The notes: generated from the letters alone by a model not told the origin. A stretch of DNA of 5,915 nt from Candidatus Woesearchaeota archaeon (GCA_030591125.1 JAUVBP010000081.1:1-5915); one strand, 5' to 3'; numbered from the stretch's first letter, positions 1 to 5,701 are shown. Numbers and translations are program-made.

Positions 1-45
1 CTGGGACTGCCTGTAGGGGATATCTCTACTCTTGAGGATGACTGA
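1..45 (+). CDS. C-terminal end of an unidentified protein (partial)
   Basis: The first reading frame is open from the window edge and ends at a TGA at 43-45, giving the tail LGLPVGDISTLEDD. A run of six T follows at 50-55, which fits archaeal intrinsic termination after a real gene. The acidic hydrophilic tail is normal for a protein C-terminus, but 14 residues do not identify a family. If real, the gene converges on the minus-strand pta. The alternative is that this frame is open by chance, since it is very short. Confidence 0.35.
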   Translation: MGLPVGDISTLEDD

Positions 46-70
46 ATAATTTTTTATTGATATATTTTCA
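46..70 (+). terminator. T-rich putative terminator after the upstream partial gene
   Basis: T-rich tracts (six T at 50-55, then TATATTTTC at 61-69) directly follow the TGA at 43-45. Archaeal RNA polymerase terminates on U-rich stretches without needing a hairpin. The second tract could instead be a TATA-like box for the structured element that begins near 91. Confidence 0.35.
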
Positions 71-90
71 AATACATAAATAGAGTTCTA

Positions 91-208
91 GCATCGCACC
101 ACCACCCTGCGCTCGCTATGCTTCTGCCAGCGTTACGTTTTGCCCAACTGCGATATTTTCTGCTTATGATACCGTTAGCTCGCTAGGCAGGGGCGGTGGT
201 GCTAATGT
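91..208. other. Structured intergenic element: long imperfect inverted repeat (candidate ncRNA or dispersed repeat)
   Basis: GCACCACC at 96-103 is perfectly complementary to GGTGGTGC at 195-202. Inside it, CCCTGC at 105-110 pairs with GCAGGG at 187-192, with only A104 against G193-C194 unpaired, giving a 14-bp GC-rich helix. Outside it, GCAT at 91-94 can pair with ATGT at 205-208 (one G-U). The enclosed ~75 nt can form smaller hairpins, for example CGCT 114-117 with AGCG 129-132, and 148-156 with 169-178, so a branched RNA is possible. The element is far more GC-rich than its flanks and lies between convergent genes. A TATA-like stretch (TATATTTT at 61-68) is at a suitable distance for a + strand start near 90. 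I recognise no tRNA, 5S rRNA, SRP RNA, RNase P RNA, C/D or H/ACA signature. A REP/MITE-like repeat is an equal alternative. Confidence 0.5.
111..185 (+). repeat. Direct repeat GCTCGCTA inside the structured element
   Basis: GCTCGCTA occurs at 111-118 and again at 178-185, each next to one arm of the 14-bp helix. A second shorter echo is CGTTA at 131-135 and 173-177. The repeats may reflect internal duplication or a palindromic-repeat origin. Confidence 0.45.
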
Positions 209-210
209 AG

Positions 211-225
211 CAAGAAATAAAAATG
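211..225 (-). terminator. T-rich putative terminator of pta
   Basis: Read on the minus strand this is CATTTTTATTTCTTG, starting about 15 nt after the pta stop codon (TAG, 242-240). It fits a U-tract archaeal terminator; no stable hairpin precedes it directly. Confidence 0.4.
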
Positions 226-239
226 CGAAGAATGAAGGT

Positions 240-1256
240 CTACTCTTCCCCTTTCTCTATATGCTGGGCCTCTACAACCGTGAATGCGGCCATGTCCACT
301 ATGTCCTGCATAGTGCATCCTCTTGAAAGGTCATTCACAGGTTTCCGCAATCCTTGAAGTATAGGGCCTATCGCTTCTGCGCGCCCAAAGAATGTCGCCA
401 GCTTGTAGCCGATGTTAGCTGATTGTAAGTCAGGGAATATGAGCACTTTTGCATCCCCTTGTATCTCCGCACCAGGGCATTTTATCTTTGCTACCCATGG
501 CTCTATTGCCGCGTCCAGCTGAAGTTCTCCATCTATCACCGCTTCTGGCATCAGTTCTTTTGCCTTGTCTTTCGCTATTGATGTCGCTTCCTGCACCTTC
601 TTTGCCAACGGGTGTTTTGCACTTCCTTTTGTAGAGAAAGAGAGCATCGCCACGCGAGGTTCCAGCCCGAACCTCACAGCAGTCCGGGCAGAGTCTAACG
701 CTATCTCTGCAAGATCCTTTGCGTCAGGTTCTATCGTCACTGCTGCGTCTGCGAAGAGAATCACTTCATCCTTAAATCTTATGAAGAACGCCCCTGATAC
801 CTTATGGAATTTCTCTCTTGCCTTGATTATCTGCAGAGCAGGAAGGATTGTGTGTCCTGTGCTATGGACCGCTCCAGAGACAAGACCATCCGCGTCACCT
901 CTGCGCACCATCATCGTGGCATAGTAGATCTCTTCCTTCATTGTCTCCCGCGCCTTCTCAACCGTAAGGCCTTTGGCCTTCCGCATCTCAAAGAACTCAT
1001 CACAGTACGTATCAAAGTGTGCTTTGTTAGACTCGCAAAGGTGATCGACAAACTGAGCGCATCCTATGTCAAGGCCCAGTTCAGAAATCCTGTTGCGGAT
1101 GTTCACCTCATTGCCAACAAGGATCGGCTTTGCTGTGCCCTCCTGACATATCTTCTCAACAGCACGAAGTGTCCGCTCTTCAGTAGACTCAGGAAACACA
1201 ACCCGTTTAGGATCGGCTCTTGCCTGATCCTTTATCTTAGCTATGAAATCCTTCAT
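240..1256 (-). CDS. pta: Phosphate acetyltransferase (phosphotransacetylase), short form
   Basis: Cytosolic enzyme interconverting acetyl-CoA plus phosphate with acetyl-phosphate plus CoA (EC 2.3.1.8). The 338 residues form a single PTA_PTB domain of the short type (Methanosarcina thermophila enzyme about 333), without the long N-terminal extension of enterobacterial Pta. Motifs seen: FPES (21-24), RKAKG (92-96), GLVSGAVHST (124-133), STKGSAK (208-214), DGELQLDAA (242-250), FPDLQSANIGYK (274-285) and DLSRGC (309-314). By position, S311, R312 and D318 match the catalytic Ser309, Arg310 and Asp316 of the Methanosarcina enzyme, and R92 matches Arg87. Its Arg133, linked to CoA binding, is replaced by L138 (TILPALQ instead of the usual R-P-A-[LV]-Q). 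The ATG at 1256-1254 is chosen because GGTGAT (1267-1262, minus) complements the 16S rRNA 3' end five bases upstream. The gene is divergent from a TrmB-type regulator. No acetate kinase gene is in view, so metabolic direction is unknown. The family call is firm; activity is inferred. Confidence 0.93.
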   Translation of the reverse strand: MKDFIAKIKDQARADPKRVVFPESTEERTLRAVEKICQEGTAKPILVGNEVNIRNRISELGLDIGCAQFVDHLCESNKAHFDTYCDEFFEMRKAKGLTVEKARETMKEEIYYATMMVRRGDADGLVSGAVHSTGHTILPALQIIKAREKFHKVSGAFFIRFKDEVILFADAAVTIEPDAKDLAEIALDSARTAVRFGLEPRVAMLSFSTKGSAKHPLAKKVQEATSIAKDKAKELMPEAVIDGELQLDAAIEPWVAKIKCPGAEIQGDAKVLIFPDLQSANIGYKLATFFGRAEAIGPILQGLRKPVNDLSRGCTMQDIVDMAAFTVVEAQHIEKGEE

Positions 1257-1260
1257 AAAA

Positions 1261-1267
1261 TATCACC
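1261..1267 (-). promoter_or_regulatory. Shine-Dalgarno of pta
   Basis: On the minus strand GGTGATA lies with GGTGAT five bases before the pta ATG, matching the archaeal anti-SD (…AUCACCUCC). It fixes the start codon. On the + strand the same bases read TATCAC, a half-site like that of the Thermococcales TrmB motif (TATCAC-N5-GTGATA), but the partner half is absent, so SD is the better reading. Confidence 0.65.
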
Positions 1268-1281
1268 ATCTTTTGAACATA

Positions 1282-1322
1282 AATATTGCGCCAATATTGC
1301 CTGAATATTTCCTGCCAATATG
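1282..1322. promoter_or_regulatory. Phased AATATT array with a 17-bp palindrome, candidate operator of pta
   Basis: AATATT begins at 1282, 1293 and 1304, exactly 11 bp apart, and a variant AATATG follows at 1317. The first two copies make a perfect inverted repeat AATATTG-CGC-CAATATT (1282-1298, 7-bp arms, 3-bp spacer). The array begins 26 bp upstream of the pta start codon, where a core promoter or its operator would be. Spacing near one helical turn puts the copies on one DNA face, as expected for cooperative binding. The divergent TrmB-family protein is the obvious candidate ligand, by position only. Some AATATT units could also act as weak TATA boxes for pta. Confidence 0.5.
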
Positions 1323-1350
1323 CGCTGCGTTAATAAGTGGCATACCTCTT

Positions 1351-1358
1351 TTTTAATA
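1351..1358 (-). promoter_or_regulatory. Possible TATA-like box for pta
   Basis: On the minus strand this reads TATTAAAA, after a purine-rich stretch that could serve as a BRE. Initiation about 25 bp downstream would give a leader of roughly 70 nt that contains the AATATT array, making the array a downstream operator. Competing TATA-like sites exist nearer the gene (minus-strand AAATATT around 1304-1310), so the assignment is weak. Confidence 0.25.
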
Positions 1359-1367
1359 CTATCTGTT

Positions 1368-1380
1368 TTCTTGACAAGAA
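1368..1380. promoter_or_regulatory. Perfect 13-bp palindrome TTCTTGACAAGAA, candidate operator
   Basis: Arms TTCTTG (1368-1373) and CAAGAA (1375-1380) are perfectly complementary around A1374. It lies near the middle of the divergent pta/TrmB region, about 110 bp from pta and 160 bp from the regulator, where a dimeric winged-helix protein could affect both promoters. It is not part of a gene, and no T-run follows the dyad on the + strand, so a terminator is unlikely. Confidence 0.4.
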
Positions 1381-1456
1381 GGGACGACCATGAATTACTA
1401 ATACGTGATTGCGTCGCATTTATCTTACTGTTGTGATTATACAAGGGGAGTGAAAA

Positions 1457-1474
1457 AGCGTAACATATATTAAG
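1457..1474 (+). promoter_or_regulatory. Putative BRE/TATA promoter of the TrmB-family gene
   Basis: TATATTAA at 1466-1473 follows the purine-rich AGCGTAAC (BRE-like; GAAAAAG lies just before). Archaeal initiation some 22-27 bp downstream would fall near 1493-1500, giving a leader of about 45 nt that contains the 1509-1525 dyad and the ribosome binding site. Identified by sequence and spacing only. Confidence 0.5.
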
Positions 1475-1508
1475 TAGTACTTCATAGTCAACTCAGTTCA
1501 GTAGCAAA

Positions 1509-1525
1509 TTTTTGTGGAACAAAAA
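1509..1525 (+). promoter_or_regulatory. Inverted repeat TTTTTGT-GGA-ACAAAAA in the regulator's leader
   Basis: Two perfect 7-bp arms (1509-1515 and 1519-1525) flank a 3-bp spacer, the same 7-3-7 geometry as the palindrome at 1282-1298 but different sequence. It ends just before the GGGGGAGGT ribosome binding site. It could be an autoregulatory operator just downstream of the inferred start site, or a weak RNA hairpin near the ribosome site. The A/T-rich arms make chance somewhat more likely than for the 1368 palindrome. Confidence 0.4.
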
Positions 1526-1526
1526 A

Positions 1527-1535
1527 GGGGGAGGT
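1527..1535 (+). promoter_or_regulatory. Strong Shine-Dalgarno of the TrmB-family gene
   Basis: GGGGGAGGT includes GGAGGT, seven bases before the ATG at 1543, a near-ideal match to the archaeal anti-SD. It decides the start codon and shows this gene uses leadered translation, unlike pheS. Confidence 0.75.
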
Positions 1536-1542
1536 TGTAACT

Positions 1543-2361
1543 ATGATTGTAAAAGAAGAATTCCTTAGCAAGCTAAGACGTTATTTCTCATTAAACTTAT
1601 ACGAGGTCAAAATCTGGACGGCACTTCTTTCGCGAGGGGTCTCAACAGCAGGTGAGCTGTCTGATATCGCTAACGTGCCAAGATCACGGAGCTATGATGT
1701 TCTCGAAAGCCTAGAGAAGAAAGGATTCGCAATCACAAAACTAGGCAAACCAATCAAGTATATCGCCGTACCTCCAGAAGAGGTCCTTGAAAGAGTAAAG
1801 AAAAACATGAAAGAAGAGGCAGATGCGAAAGTCAAGAGACTTGATGAGCTCAAAGGAACAGAAGTCGTTGAAGAACTTTCCACACTCCACACGCAGGGCA
1901 TCGAACTTGTCGAACCAGCAGACCTTTCAGGAAGCCTCAAGGGCAGGCACAACCTATACAACCATCTTGAACTTACAATCAGGAATGCGGAAAAATCTGT
2001 ATCAATAATGACGACAAGCCAGGGCCTTCTCAGGAAGATTGAAGGTCTCAAACCCACCTTTGAGAAGATAAAGAAAAGAGGGGTCAAGATCAGGATTGCA
2101 GCACCACTTACAAAAGAGTGTTCAGGTGCAATAAAGGATCTTGGTGATGTTGCGGAACTCAGACACACAGCAGCAAAGGGCAGGTTCTGCATAGTTGATC
2201 AATCCGAAATCATCTTCATGGTCATGGATGATTCAGAAGTGCATCCTACCTATGATGTCGGCATATGGGTAAACACTCCGTTCTTCTCAAATGCCATGGA
2301 CAACCTCTTCGATGTCGCATGGAAAAGTATGAAGACTGCCAAGGAAACGATCAAAAAGTAA
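1543..2361 (+). CDS. TrmB-family transcriptional regulator (winged helix plus PLD-like C-terminal domain)
   Basis: A 272-residue cytosolic DNA-binding protein. Residues about 15-76 form a TrmB-type winged helix: helices around LNLYEVKIWTALLSRG (17-32) and TAGELSDIANV (35-45), a recognition helix PRSRSYDVLESLEKKGF (46-62), and a wing ending KPIKYIAV (69-76). A charged, probably coiled-coil linker runs about 78-112. Residues about 130-265 resemble the phospholipase-D-like sensor domain common in archaeal TrmB proteins (NHLELTIRNAEKSVSIMTT at 140-158, VKIRIAAPL at 181-189, GRFCIVDQSEIIF at 213-225). The canonical HxKx4D catalytic motif is absent, so this domain probably senses or dimerises. It is shorter than sugar-responsive Thermococcus TrmB (about 338) and lacks that protein's sugar-binding domain, so the effector is unknown. 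It is divergent from pta over a palindrome-rich 286-bp gap, suggesting control of pta and itself. A T-rich tract follows, so it is probably monocistronic. Confidence 0.85.
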   Translation: MIVKEEFLSKLRRYFSLNLYEVKIWTALLSRGVSTAGELSDIANVPRSRSYDVLESLEKKGFAITKLGKPIKYIAVPPEEVLERVKKNMKEEADAKVKRLDELKGTEVVEELSTLHTQGIELVEPADLSGSLKGRHNLYNHLELTIRNAEKSVSIMTTSQGLLRKIEGLKPTFEKIKKRGVKIRIAAPLTKECSGAIKDLGDVAELRHTAAKGRFCIVDQSEIIFMVMDDSEVHPTYDVGIWVNTPFFSNAMDNLFDVAWKSMKTAKETIKK

Positions 2362-2362
2362 T

Positions 2363-2389
2363 CTTTTACAATTATTTTATTTCTTTATC
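2363..2389 (+). terminator. T-rich putative terminator after the regulator gene
   Basis: Repeated T-runs (CTTTTAC, ATTTTATTTCTTTATC) start right after the TAA at 2359-2361 with no strong hairpin, as in archaeal U-tract termination. It separates the regulator from the pheST unit. Confidence 0.45.
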
Positions 2390-2439
2390 ATTATCGTCAT
2401 AACTCATATAAAGCACGAAATAGACTGATAAGAATCAAC

Positions 2440-2454
2440 ACAAGCTTTTTAAAC
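2440..2454 (+). promoter_or_regulatory. TATA-like promoter of pheST, suggesting a leaderless pheS mRNA
   Basis: CTTTTTAAA (2445-2453), preceded by purine-rich ACAAG, is centred about 29 bp before the pheS ATG at 2478. Archaeal spacing puts initiation at or a few bases before the ATG. The bases between (GGTTTCTGATTTCTCTT) are pyrimidine-rich and carry no Shine-Dalgarno, which agrees with leaderless translation. Confidence 0.55.
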
Positions 2455-2477
2455 TGCTTTGGTTTCTGATTTCTCTT

Positions 2478-4010
2478 ATGGACGTAGAAAAGATAGTCGC
2501 ATCCCTGCACCCACTGGAGAGAAAAGTAGTGCCTGTGCTAAAGGAATGCGGAACGTTGAAGGAAGTCATAGAAAAGACAGGCCTCTGTGAAGCAGAGGCA
2601 ATGAGAGCGCTGCAGTGGCTAGAGAATAAGGAAGCCCTAAAGATAATCTCAGAAGTCAAAGAGCTGATCCAGCTCAATTCAAACGGTAAAGAGTATCTTA
2701 AGAAAGGCTTACCTGAACGCAGATTCCTGGAAACGGTAAGCAAACAACTTCTACCGATACGCAAGATAGGCACTGCTTCAGGGCTTAATGAAGAAGAAGT
2801 CACAGTATGTCTTGGCCTACTGAAAAGCAAGGCAGCCATCGCAATAGATAATGGGATTGTTGAAGTCACAAAGATAGGGCAAGAAGCATTGAAGAAAGAA
2901 TGGCTTGAAGAGGCCTTCCTGAAACGTCTTTCAGCAGGTGGTGTTGCTCCAACAGCCCTCACACCTGAAGAGCAATTCGCTTATGACATATTCAAGAAAC
3001 GTAAAGATATCATCAAGACTGATGTTGAGAAGATCAAAAGGTTCGAGCTTACGGATATCGGAAAATCCCTTACTGAAACGGAAATGGGAGACCTGGAGAC
3101 AGCAGACCGCTTGACACCTGAGATGCTCAAAGACGGTTCATGGAAGGATAAGACGTTCAGAAGATATGATGTGACGATAAACGTCCCAAAAGTGAACCGG
3201 GGAAAAAGGCATTTCGTCAACCAGGCAACAGACTATGCAAAACAGGTCTGGGTAGAGCTCGGATTCAAAGAGATGGAAGGGACCCATGTCAATACCTGCT
3301 TCTGGAACTTCGATGCCCTTTTCACTGCTCAGGACCATCCAGTCAGAGATATGCAAGACACGTTCTACCTGAAGAGTCCGAAAGAAGGGAAACTTCCTGA
3401 TAATACTGTTGTGAATGGTGTCAAGTCCATGCATGAGAAAGGAGGCAATATAGAGAGTACGGGATGGCAATATGCCTGGAATGGAGATGTTGCAAAGAAA
3501 AACGTCCTACGGACACATACGACAGTCCTCTCAGCAAAGACTCTTGCAGCGCTCAAGAAAGAAGACTGGCCTGCCAAATACTTTGCAGTAGGAAGGTGCT
3601 TCAGGAATGAGGCGATGGACTGGTGCCACCTATTTGAGTTCAACCAGTTCGAAGGTATTGTGGTTGATCCTGAATCTAATTTCAGGAACCTGCTGGGATA
3701 CCTCAAGCTTTTCATGAATAAACTCGGATTTCCGAAGGCACGGTTCAGACCTGCCTATTTCCCCTACACAGAACCTAGTGTAGAGATAGATGTATACCAT
3801 CCAACGCACGAGAAATGGGTGGAGCTCGGAGGTGCAGGAATATTCAGGCCAGAAGTTACTGTTCCACTCTTAGGAGAGACGATTCCGGTACTTGCCTGGG
3901 GTCCAGGATTTGACAGGATAATGATGGAATACTATGGTGTAACGGACCTACGTGACCTGTACAAGAATGACCTGAAACAGCTCAGGACAATGAAACAGTG
4001 GATGAGATAG
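2478..4010 (+). CDS. pheS: Phenylalanine--tRNA ligase alpha subunit, archaeal type
   Basis: Catalytic subunit of the (alpha-beta)2 phenylalanyl-tRNA synthetase (EC 6.1.1.20), charging tRNA-Phe in the cytosol. At 510 residues it matches archaeal and eukaryotic cytosolic alpha chains and is longer than bacterial PheS (about 330-350). Residues 1 to about 220 contain winged-helix-like modules (around 10-60, 80-135 and 145-215), which in this family contact tRNA. The class II core follows: HFVNQATDYAKQVWVELGF (245-263, motif 1 region), FWNFDALF and HPVRDMQDTFYL (275-298), RTHTT (345-349), motif 2 GRCFRNE…HLFEFNQFEG (372-393), FPYTEPSVEID (428-438) and motif 3 GGAGIFRPE…AWGPGFDR (451-480). All expected core blocks are present, with no frameshift. 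The start follows from the TATA spacing and the family-typical N-terminus; the nearest in-frame ATG inside would cut the first module. pheT follows after 35 bases, so the two are probably cotranscribed. Confidence 0.97.
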   Translation: MDVEKIVASLHPLERKVVPVLKECGTLKEVIEKTGLCEAEAMRALQWLENKEALKIISEVKELIQLNSNGKEYLKKGLPERRFLETVSKQLLPIRKIGTASGLNEEEVTVCLGLLKSKAAIAIDNGIVEVTKIGQEALKKEWLEEAFLKRLSAGGVAPTALTPEEQFAYDIFKKRKDIIKTDVEKIKRFELTDIGKSLTETEMGDLETADRLTPEMLKDGSWKDKTFRRYDVTINVPKVNRGKRHFVNQATDYAKQVWVELGFKEMEGTHVNTCFWNFDALFTAQDHPVRDMQDTFYLKSPKEGKLPDNTVVNGVKSMHEKGGNIESTGWQYAWNGDVAKKNVLRTHTTVLSAKTLAALKKEDWPAKYFAVGRCFRNEAMDWCHLFEFNQFEGIVVDPESNFRNLLGYLKLFMNKLGFPKARFRPAYFPYTEPSVEIDVYHPTHEKWVELGGAGIFRPEVTVPLLGETIPVLAWGPGFDRIMMEYYGVTDLRDLYKNDLKQLRTMKQWMR

Positions 4011-4045
4011 AATACCAATAACCAAGACATAAAGCAGATACAAAA

Positions 4046-5701
4046 ATGCCATCAGTAAAACTCAACAAACAAGTGTTCAGCAACCTTGTAGGTAAAGAGC
4101 TCTCAGATGAAGAGCTCAGTGAGCAGATCCCTATGATCGGCACTGACCTCGAGAATGTCGGAGAGACCGAGATAGATGTTGAGGTCTTCCCTAACAGACC
4201 AGACATGCTCTCAGAGCAAGGATTCGCCCGTGCATTTTCAGCATTCATAGGAGAAAAAATAGGCCTACGGACATATACTGTCAAGCCTTCAGGATCAAAA
4301 GTCATAATCGACCCCTCTGTGGCAGCAGTAAGGCCATATACTGCCTGTGCCCTGGTGAAAAACCTGAAGTTCGATGATGAAAAGATAAGAGAAGTCATAC
4401 AGATACAGGAGAAGCTACATGTAACGTTCGGCAGAAACCGTAAGAAGCTAGCGATAGGCCTGTACCCACTTGAAAAAATCAAGCTTCCTATAAAGTACTT
4501 TGCAGAGGATCCTAATAAGGTGAAGTTCCAACCACTCGAGTCCGAACAGGAGATGAGTGCAATACAGATCCTATCAAAGCACCCTGCAGGAAGAGATTAT
4601 GGACATCTTCTAGAAGGAAAAGATAAGTTCCCTTTCTTCTCAGATGCTGATGGAGCAATCCTTTCCATGCCGCCGATAATCAACTCACACAGGACAGGTA
4701 AGATCGGGAAGGATACCACAGAAGTGTTCATTGAATGTTCAGGTTTCGATCTCAACACCTGCAACATCTGCCTCAATATCATAGTCACTGCACTGGCAGA
4801 CATGGGTGCTGACATATACTCCATGGAGCTAGAGTACAGTGAAGGAAAGAAGATAACACCTGACCTTGATGCAAGACGCATAAAGCTTGATGTACCGTTC
4901 ATAAACAGATGGCTAGGACTGGAACTGACAGAGGACCAGATGTCAGAACTTCTTGCTAAGATGGGATACGGTTTCGATTCCGGCTTCGTGCTCGTACCTG
5001 CTTACAGGGCAGACATACTGCATATGGTAGATATTGCTGAGGATGCCGCCATCGCCTATGGATATGAAAACTTCGAGCCAGAGATACCGAATGTTGCGAC
5101 CATCGGTGAGGAAGCGCCTATTGAAGTGTTCCGACGAAGGATTGCAGACATACTCGTAGGCATAGGATTGCTTGAGACAAACACATACAATCTCACGAAT
5201 GCAGAAGACCAGAACACAAAAATGGGTGTGGATATAAAGCTTGCAGAGCTGGAGAGCGCAGTCAATACTGATTACAATGTGCTAAGAGCATGGATGATAC
5301 CTTCACTCATGAAAGTGCTGCAAGACAACAAGAGCAATGAGTACCCACAGAACATATTCGAGACAGGGACCTGCTTCAAGCTTGATGAGACCACTGAGAC
5401 AGGGGTGAATGAGTTTTTGAGGGTTGCAGTCACCCTCTGTGGTGCTGAAGTGGATTTCACCAGGATAAAACAGGTGCTTGACTGCCTATTTGATGCTGCA
5501 AGTGTAGAATATGAATCAAGAGAGACAGAACATCCGAGCTTCATATCCGGCAGGGTCGCACGGATCAGTGTAGCAGGCATAGATGTCGCGTACATAGGAG
5601 AAGTTAACCCGCAGGTACTAGAAGACTGGGGAGTAGAGATGCCTGTTGCGGCATTTGAGCTCAACCTCACAGAGCTTTATAAGCATTTAAAAATAAACTG
5701 A
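4046..5701 (+). CDS. pheT: Phenylalanine--tRNA ligase beta subunit, archaeal type
   Basis: Structural and editing subunit of phenylalanyl-tRNA synthetase, partner of the PheS just upstream. The 551 residues match the archaeal/eukaryotic beta chain and lack the EMAP-like tRNA-binding and anticodon-binding domains of the ~800-residue bacterial form. Order of parts: N-terminal region with EVFPNRPDMLSEQGFARAF (46-64); B3/B4 editing region about 85-262, including PPIINSHRTGKI (209-220); B5 domain about 270-345 with PAYRADILHMVDIAEDAAIAYGYENF (318-343); and a degenerate class II core about 358-545 with LVGIGLLETNTYNLT (370-384), IFETGTCF (437-444), HPSFISGRVARI (496-507) and IGEVNPQVLEDW (517-528). 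The gap to pheS is 35 bases, and no clear Shine-Dalgarno precedes the ATG (AAGCAGATACAAAAATG), so expression may depend on translational coupling or an unusual ribosome site. It ends in TGA without an obvious T-rich terminator. Confidence 0.97.
   Translation: MPSVKLNKQVFSNLVGKELSDEELSEQIPMIGTDLENVGETEIDVEVFPNRPDMLSEQGFARAFSAFIGEKIGLRTYTVKPSGSKVIIDPSVAAVRPYTACALVKNLKFDDEKIREVIQIQEKLHVTFGRNRKKLAIGLYPLEKIKLPIKYFAEDPNKVKFQPLESEQEMSAIQILSKHPAGRDYGHLLEGKDKFPFFSDADGAILSMPPIINSHRTGKIGKDTTEVFIECSGFDLNTCNICLNIIVTALADMGADIYSMELEYSEGKKITPDLDARRIKLDVPFINRWLGLELTEDQMSELLAKMGYGFDSGFVLVPAYRADILHMVDIAEDAAIAYGYENFEPEIPNVATIGEEAPIEVFRRRIADILVGIGLLETNTYNLTNAEDQNTKMGVDIKLAELESAVNTDYNVLRAWMIPSLMKVLQDNKSNEYPQNIFETGTCFKLDETTETGVNEFLRVAVTLCGAEVDFTRIKQVLDCLFDAASVEYESRETEHPSFISGRVARISVAGIDVAYIGEVNPQVLEDWGVEMPVAAFELNLTELYKHLKIN

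Noticed and set aside
91..208. tRNA, 5S rRNA, SRP RNA or C/D box RNA reading of the structured element
   Set aside because: No T-loop GGTTCGA-type signature, no 5S loop sequence, too short for SRP RNA, and no C (RTGATGA) with D (CTGA) box pair on the + strand.
1261..1266. TATCAC as a TrmB half-site
   Set aside because: The matching GTGATA at five bases distance is missing, and the same bases are the pta Shine-Dalgarno on the minus strand.
804..1304. Long + strand frame of 166 codons across pta
   Set aside because: Antisense to a well-conserved gene whose motifs are all on the minus strand; it has no plausible promoter or motif.
1410..1418. Short palindrome around TGCG-T-CGCA
   Set aside because: Four-base arms are expected by chance in a gap of this size; much weaker than the dyads at 1282, 1368 and 1509.
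1253..1444. Minus-strand 63-codon frame overlapping the pta start by four bases (ATGA)
   Set aside because: The overlap looks operon-like, but the frame starts at TTG without a good ribosome site, its composition resembles no protein I know, and it covers the dyads and TATA-like sites of the divergent promoter region. Chance is the better explanation.
1692..2192. Minus-strand 166-codon frame inside the regulator gene
   Set aside because: Shadow of the coding strand, rich in Ser and Phe as expected from the complement of a Lys/Glu-rich gene.
3982..4482. Minus-strand 166-codon frame over the pheS-pheT junction
   Set aside because: Antisense to the conserved N-terminus of PheT; no independent support.
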